NCBI GenBank assembly: GCA_003526375.1
Contig: DPDG01000044.1
Location: forward strand, 1-8,519
From: Lentisphaeria bacterium
GTDB lineage: Bacteria; Verrucomicrobiota; Lentisphaeria; Victivallales; UBA1829
Direction of reading: 5' to 3'
DNA length: 8,519 nucleotides
The position numbers and the translations under genes are program-made. Within the stretch, counting starts at the first letter, position 1. Each line of letters starts with the position of its first letter. The notes beneath the pieces were generated by a model that saw only the letters and a list, made by a program, of their open reading frames with translations, ran no database searches and was not told the origin of the DNA. Positions 6,174 to 8,519 of the stretch are shown one piece after another.

Positions 6174-7100
6174 TTATCTGTCCCACGGTCTGTAACTGCC
6201 GGAATCTCCGTTGCGCCAGAAGTAAGTATATGCCGCCTGAGAATAGGTTCCGCGGCTCTCTCCGCTGATCCAGAACGGAATCTGGTTCCGGGTCAGACTG
6301 CGCACCGAACCGGAAAGATAGACGAAATTCGCCGTTCCGACATGTCGTTCCAGCCGGAGGGCATCCCAGTCATACACAGAATAAATATCTACCTGGCGAT
6401 CTCCGAAATATACGGTTTTTTCAGGAAACTTCAGTTCCTCGTTCGGCAGATGATTCTGATTCGGTTTGCTTGGATAATAGGCTTTGAGATAGCCGTTGAT
6501 TCCGTAATCGGTTGCCTGATTGTAGCCCCATCCGCGTTTGTACTGCCCGTTGTTCAATACTCCCTTCCATGCAGGACACGTCAGAAGCTTCGGGGTTGCG
6601 TTCGGAGCCGGATCGTCCGCTTTGTATCCCGGCGCGGGAGGCACATAGCCTGTCATGATGAGAAGCACCTGCCAGTAATCGCTTGCGGCATAACCGTCCG
6701 GAGCGTAGCCGCAGGATTTCAGATTGCTTGGAATACGGCGCGTCTTGTAGTCGTCACAATACATCGCCACGGCAAGATACAGTTGCTTCATGTTGCTCAC
6801 GCAGGAAATCGACTTCGCCCTGTCGCGCGCTTTCGTCAGAGCCGGCAGAAGCATTCCCGCAAGGATCGCGATGATCGCTATCACGATCAAGAGCTCGATC
6901 AGGGTGAAAACTCTTGCTTTCATTCCGGACGTAAGAACAGAAGAACCGGGAAAACAATCGAACAATGGAACATTAGAACATTTGAAAGAAGAAACAAGGC
7001 AGGGGCGGTGTAATGCCAGCCTTGAAATAGGGGCATGACAACCCTCTTTGCAAGTTCTTCCCGCAAACAGCGAGATCAATGTGACAGGTTTTCTTTTCAT
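6174..7100 (-). CDS. prepilin-type (pseudopilin-like) protein with long leader
   Basis: An inner-membrane or extracellular pseudopilin-like protein of the kind amplified in Lentisphaerota and Planctomycetota. The diagnostic part begins at Met60 (6923): MKARV then FTLIELLIVIAIIAILAGMLLPAL (65-88), the class III prepilin signal and hydrophobic helix, with Glu at mature position +5. TKARDRAKSISCVSNMKQL follows as the usual polar helix. Near the C-terminus His253 plus nine residues leads to Ser-Gly (263-264), a variant of the H-X9-DG motif. The residue before Phe65 is Val rather than the usual Gly, so cleavage by a prepilin peptidase is uncertain. Start: the ATG at 7100 has AGGAGG 11 nt upstream and AGGA 4 nt upstream, inside the regulator's last codons. 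The ATG at 6923 has no Shine-Dalgarno. I therefore annotate 308 aa, but 249 aa (start 6923) is the conventional pilin. The next gene starts 43 nt downstream. The exact role is unknown; the context suggests surface attachment or secretion linked to glycan degradation. Confidence 0.8.
   Translation of the reverse strand: MKRKPVTLISLFAGRTCKEGCHAPISRLALHRPCLVSSFKCSNVPLFDCFPGSSVLTSGMKARVFTLIELLIVIAIIAILAGMLLPALTKARDRAKSISCVSNMKQLYLAVAMYCDDYKTRRIPSNLKSCGYAPDGYAASDYWQVLLIMTGYVPPAPGYKADDPAPNATPKLLTCPAWKGVLNNGQYKRGWGYNQATDYGINGYLKAYYPSKPNQNHLPNEELKFPEKTVYFGDRQVDIYSVYDWDALRLERHVGTANFVYLSGSVRSLTRNQIPFWISGESRGTYSQAAYTYFWRNGDSGSYRPWDR
6952..6983 (-). repeat. degenerate 8-bp tandem repeat ([N]ATTGTTC/AATGTTC type)
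   Basis: Four consecutive octamers on the minus strand: AAATGTTC, TAATGTTC, CATTGTTC, GATTGTTT. They share the xATGTTC/xATTGTTC core in exact 8-bp register, 29 nt before the ATG of the prepilin signal. Because 8 is not a multiple of 3, the repeat reads through all codon phases (SFKCSNVPLFDCF). This suggests it spread as DNA rather than being selected as protein. Confidence 0.6.
6984..7024 (-). promoter_or_regulatory. attenuator-like hairpin in the pilin leader
   Basis: On the minus strand CAAGGC (7024-7019) pairs with GCCTTG (7000-6995), with an inner GGC/GCC pairing, followed by T-rich TTTCTTCTTTC (6994-6984). It could lower transcription into the pilin and hydrolase genes. The stem is short and its T-tract interrupted, so this is only a possibility. 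Confidence 0.22.
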
Positions 7101-7104
7101 ATTG

Positions 7105-7117
7105 TCCTATTCCTCCT
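7105..7117 (-). promoter_or_regulatory. Shine-Dalgarno deciding the 7100 start
   Basis: Minus-strand AGGAGG (7117-7112) lies in the regulator's final Glu codons and stop region, 11 nt before the ATG at 7100. A second AGGA (7108-7105) is 4 nt before it. The 6-nt gap between the stop of one gene and the start of the next suggests translational coupling. Confidence 0.6.
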
Positions 7118-8219
7118 CATAGATTGGACAGGTTGATTTTCCCTGGATCAGTTCTGCATGAAAAAGCGGCAGGCTGGAAAGTTCCTTTCCGGAACGGACC
7201 GCTTCGATCCCTTCGCTCATAATCCGGTATCCCATTTCAAAACGCGGAATACGGAAATAGGTATATTGCGGCAGCAGCCCGCTGAAAGTCACACCGGTCG
7301 CAATGCCAGCCGTCTGAAAGTCGCGCCCGATCTTCAAACCGCACTGGAAAGCGGCTTCATAAATGTCCGGAACAAGATCCGAATGCATACAGTAAATAAA
7401 ATCCGGGCGCTCCCCTTTCAGCTTTTCCGCGAGAATTTCGTGGTCAACCGTATCGAAACGCCAGAAAAAACGGTCCTTCACAGCAATCCCGCACGCTTCG
7501 CAGGCGCTCTGAAACATCGCGGCCTTTGCCGTTTCACCGGAATGCATCCCGATCATACCGGCAGTCCGGCATCCACAGGCGCGAATATGCCGCGCCAGAC
7601 GCAGGAAGACAGCATCTCTGTCATAGTCCACCGGAATCATTGACGCGGGAATCGTCTCGTTCTTATCGCCGACCATGCGGAACGCCGGAATCACACCGGC
7701 AATCTCCCGCTGAAGCTGTTCCAACTGATGACCGACGAAGATCACCATATCATATTTTTTCAGTTCGGCGGTCTGCCGGTTCAAAACCCCCGGCTCCGGA
7801 TGATCTTCAAAGTAAACAAACTGCAACACTGCATTTTTCCCGGCAGCGGCACCCAGAAGGCCGCGCTGAAGCTCGGAACTCAACGCCCAGTTCTCCTTCT
7901 GCAGAACCTCCGGCGACATCTCCTTTTCAGGAAATGCAAAACAGATATTGAGCTGCCGGTTCTCACCCTTCAAACGCTCCGACACATAAATGCCTTTCAT
8001 CGGAATCCGCCTGATCAATGCCTCAGCCTCCAGAATATCCAGCGCCTTGATCACCGTAACCGGACTGACATCAAAATCACCGGCAAACTGCCGGACGCTG
8101 CCCAGACGTTTCCCCGGCGTATATTCTCCTGAAACGATCCGTTCCCGGAGAATGCCGCTGATCTGATCCGGCAGCGGCAAGGCTTCATCTTTCCGCAGCA
8201 ACAGTTCCGCGCTATCCAT
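7107..8219 (-). CDS. GntR-family regulator with LacI-like ligand domain
   Basis: A transcription factor, probably sugar-responsive, controlling its own operon. Residues about 14-81 form the GntR winged helix-turn-helix (LPDQISGILRERIVSGEYTPGKRLGSVRQFA, then VSPVTVIKALDILEAEALIRR, wing KGIYVSE). Residues about 88-365 resemble the periplasmic-binding-protein fold of LacI/GalR regulators: IPVDYDRDAVFLRLARHIRACGCRTAGMIG matches the 'VxxDN...LxxxGHRxIA' region, and FRIPRFEMGYRIMSEGIEAVRSG matches the C-terminal 'EMG..A...L' segment. The same architecture is known in the arabinose repressor AraR, though this is not evidence for arabinose. It is complete at 370 aa. No Shine-Dalgarno precedes the ATG; the leader instead carries repeated TGTTA elements. 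It is the first gene of an operon with the pseudopilin and hydrolase, so the ligand is plausibly a breakdown product of the hydrolase substrate. Confidence 0.9.
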   Translation of the reverse strand: MDSAELLLRKDEALPLPDQISGILRERIVSGEYTPGKRLGSVRQFAGDFDVSPVTVIKALDILEAEALIRRIPMKGIYVSERLKGENRQLNICFAFPEKEMSPEVLQKENWALSSELQRGLLGAAAGKNAVLQFVYFEDHPEPGVLNRQTAELKKYDMVIFVGHQLEQLQREIAGVIPAFRMVGDKNETIPASMIPVDYDRDAVFLRLARHIRACGCRTAGMIGMHSGETAKAAMFQSACEACGIAVKDRFFWRFDTVDHEILAEKLKGERPDFIYCMHSDLVPDIYEAAFQCGLKIGRDFQTAGIATGVTFSGLLPQYTYFRIPRFEMGYRIMSEGIEAVRSGKELSSLPLFHAELIQGKSTCPIYEEE

Positions 8220-8220
8220 A

Positions 8221-8259
8221 TGTTACACTCTGTTTTAACTGTTATTATCTGTTACACTA
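8221..8259. promoter_or_regulatory. phased direct repeats, candidate operator
   Basis: Between the -10 box and the start codon, four plus-strand units begin at 8221, 8231, 8240 and 8250: TGTTACACTC, TGTTTTAAC, TGTTATTATC, TGTTACACTA. The first and last share TGTTACACT exactly. The 9-10-bp spacing equals one helical turn, so bound proteins would line up on one DNA face. Its position just downstream of the promoter fits autorepression by the GntR/LacI-type protein. Confidence 0.5.
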
Positions 8260-8262
8260 TTA

Positions 8263-8290
8263 ATTATAACGATAAATCCGTTTTTGTCAA
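8263..8290 (-). promoter_or_regulatory. consensus sigma70 promoter of the regulator-pilin-hydrolase operon
   Basis: On the minus strand TTGACA (8290-8285), 16-nt spacer, TATAAT (8268-8263): both boxes match consensus exactly. Transcription should start near 8256, giving a leader of about 37 nt that contains the repeated TGTTA units. Confidence 0.85.
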
Positions 8291-8302
8291 TACCCTGCAA
8301 AG

Positions 8303-8319
8303 AAAAAAATGATTTTTTT
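8303..8319. repeat. A7/T7 inverted repeat upstream of the promoter
   Basis: Seven A, then TGA, then seven T. It begins about 12 bp upstream of the -35 box and could act as an UP-element-like AT tract or a DNA bend. It could also be a chance tract in AT-rich DNA. Confidence 0.35.
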
Positions 8320-8340
8320 GCGATATCTCTCAATATAAAT

Positions 8341-8519
8341 CATGGTGCAGGTGCTCTGCATCTGCTTCGGTCCGGCTGAATAAGCTGGTCGTGCATAGCA
8401 CGAAATCCTCCGCCGGAGCGGTCCAATCCGCTCAATGGCGAGAACTTGATCCATCAAGTTCGAGAGCTACGGCGGAATCCCCGATGTGATGCACTGTGCC
8501 CGTCGGCTCTCGGAACTTC
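8341..8519 (+). ncRNA. candidate structured RNA or mobile-element end (partial)
   Basis: No convincing coding frame. Stem-loops follow almost without gaps: 8347-8354/8358-8365 (8 bp, one G-U), 8372-8377/8383-8388 (6 bp, one G-U, loop GAATA), 8389-8394/8398-8403 (6 bp, loop ATA), 8416-8421/8428-8433 within an outer CGCC/GGCG pairing (8411-8414/8437-8440), 8442-8450/8453-8461, and 8461-8467/8506-8512 (CGAGAGC/GCTCTCG). Both G-U pairs exist only if the plus strand is transcribed; on the minus strand they would be C-A mismatches. A -10-like TATAAA (8334-8339) ends 7 nt before the first stem. It continues past the window edge. Possible classes are an OMEGA/HEARO-type RNA ahead of an iscB gene, a bridge-RNA-bearing IS110-type end, or another unclassified RNA. 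I recognise no family by sequence. Confidence 0.4.
8442..8461. repeat. near-perfect 20-bp palindrome
   Basis: GAACTTGAT, a 2-nt centre (CC), then ATCAAGTTC: nine perfectly complementary pairs. The right arm is also nearly complementary to the GGAACTT at 8512-8518, so two mutually exclusive pairings are possible. It could be a protein-binding palindrome instead of an RNA stem. Confidence 0.7.

Larger units (their letters stand above)
6924..7100 (-). other. 59-codon in-frame leader before the prepilin signal
   Basis: Read in frame with the pilin, this segment starts MKRKPVTLISL, much like the true pilin start MKARVFTLIEL. Over the first 33 nt I count 22 identical bases. The rest (AGRTCKEGCHAPISRLALHRPC and onward) has five Cys within about 33 residues and no pilin character. 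Its start codon has the good Shine-Dalgarno and sits 6 nt after the regulator stop. It could be a genuine long leader, a separate leader peptide, or the remnant of an insertion into an ancestral pilin start. The sequence alone does not decide. Confidence 0.45.

Noticed and set aside
8330..8519. Minus-strand coding tail entering from the right edge (KFREPTGTVHHIGD...)
   Set aside because: The best frame is interrupted by TGA about 28 codons in, the others stop sooner, and the stretch is dominated by inverted repeats. A short C-terminal fragment of a neighbouring gene cannot be fully excluded.
1..8519. CRISPR arrays, tRNA or rRNA genes, complete insertion sequences
   Set aside because: No regularly spaced direct repeats, no tRNA cloverleaf or rRNA-like conserved sequence, and no transposase gene were seen on either strand.

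Overview
The window looks like bacterial chromosome from a Lentisphaerota (Victivallis-like) genome. This is inferred from gene content, not proven: a prepilin-type protein with an H-X9-[D/S]G C-terminal motif, next to a very large secreted 'glycoside hydrolase domain' protein with a LamG-like front end, under a GntR regulator carrying a LacI-like sugar-sensing domain. Planctomycetota or Verrucomicrobiota are the alternatives. All five recognisable genes are on the minus strand, so they read right to left. Coding regions are moderately GC-rich and the gaps are AT-rich.

Right to left: (1) At 8341-8519, running off the edge, is a stretch with almost no coding signal but packed with consecutive inverted repeats, which look like a plus-strand structured RNA or the end of a mobile element. 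(2) A perfect sigma70-type promoter (TTGACA, 16 nt, TATAAT; 8263-8290), followed by 10-bp-phased TGTTA repeats that look like operators, drives an operon of three genes: a GntR/LacI-type regulator (7107-8219), a pseudopilin-like protein (6174-7100) and a roughly 1190-residue secreted carbohydrate-active enzyme candidate (2558-6130). The regulator and pilin frames are 6 nt apart and the pilin and hydrolase frames are 43 nt apart, with no strong terminator between genes. The likely logic is a sugar-responsive regulator controlling a surface or secretion component and a glycan-degrading enzyme.

(3) Next comes a complete class II fructose-1,6-bisphosphate aldolase gene (1377-2393), with its own Shine-Dalgarno, a possible weak promoter and a very clear intrinsic terminator (1314-1347), so it is probably monocistronic. 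(4) A small helix-turn-helix protein with a LexA/S24-like C-terminal half (203-973 or 203-1018) has a good promoter (1028-1056) and a strong terminator (140-184). (5) The left 139 bases are AT-rich, with a possible minus-strand promoter for a gene off the left edge.

The most unusual features are the right-edge structured region and the pilin gene's 5' part. There, a well-placed Shine-Dalgarno starts a 59-codon leader that begins like a second, decayed pilin start. The leader then passes through an attenuator-like hairpin and a degenerate 8-bp tandem repeat before the real FTLIELL signal.
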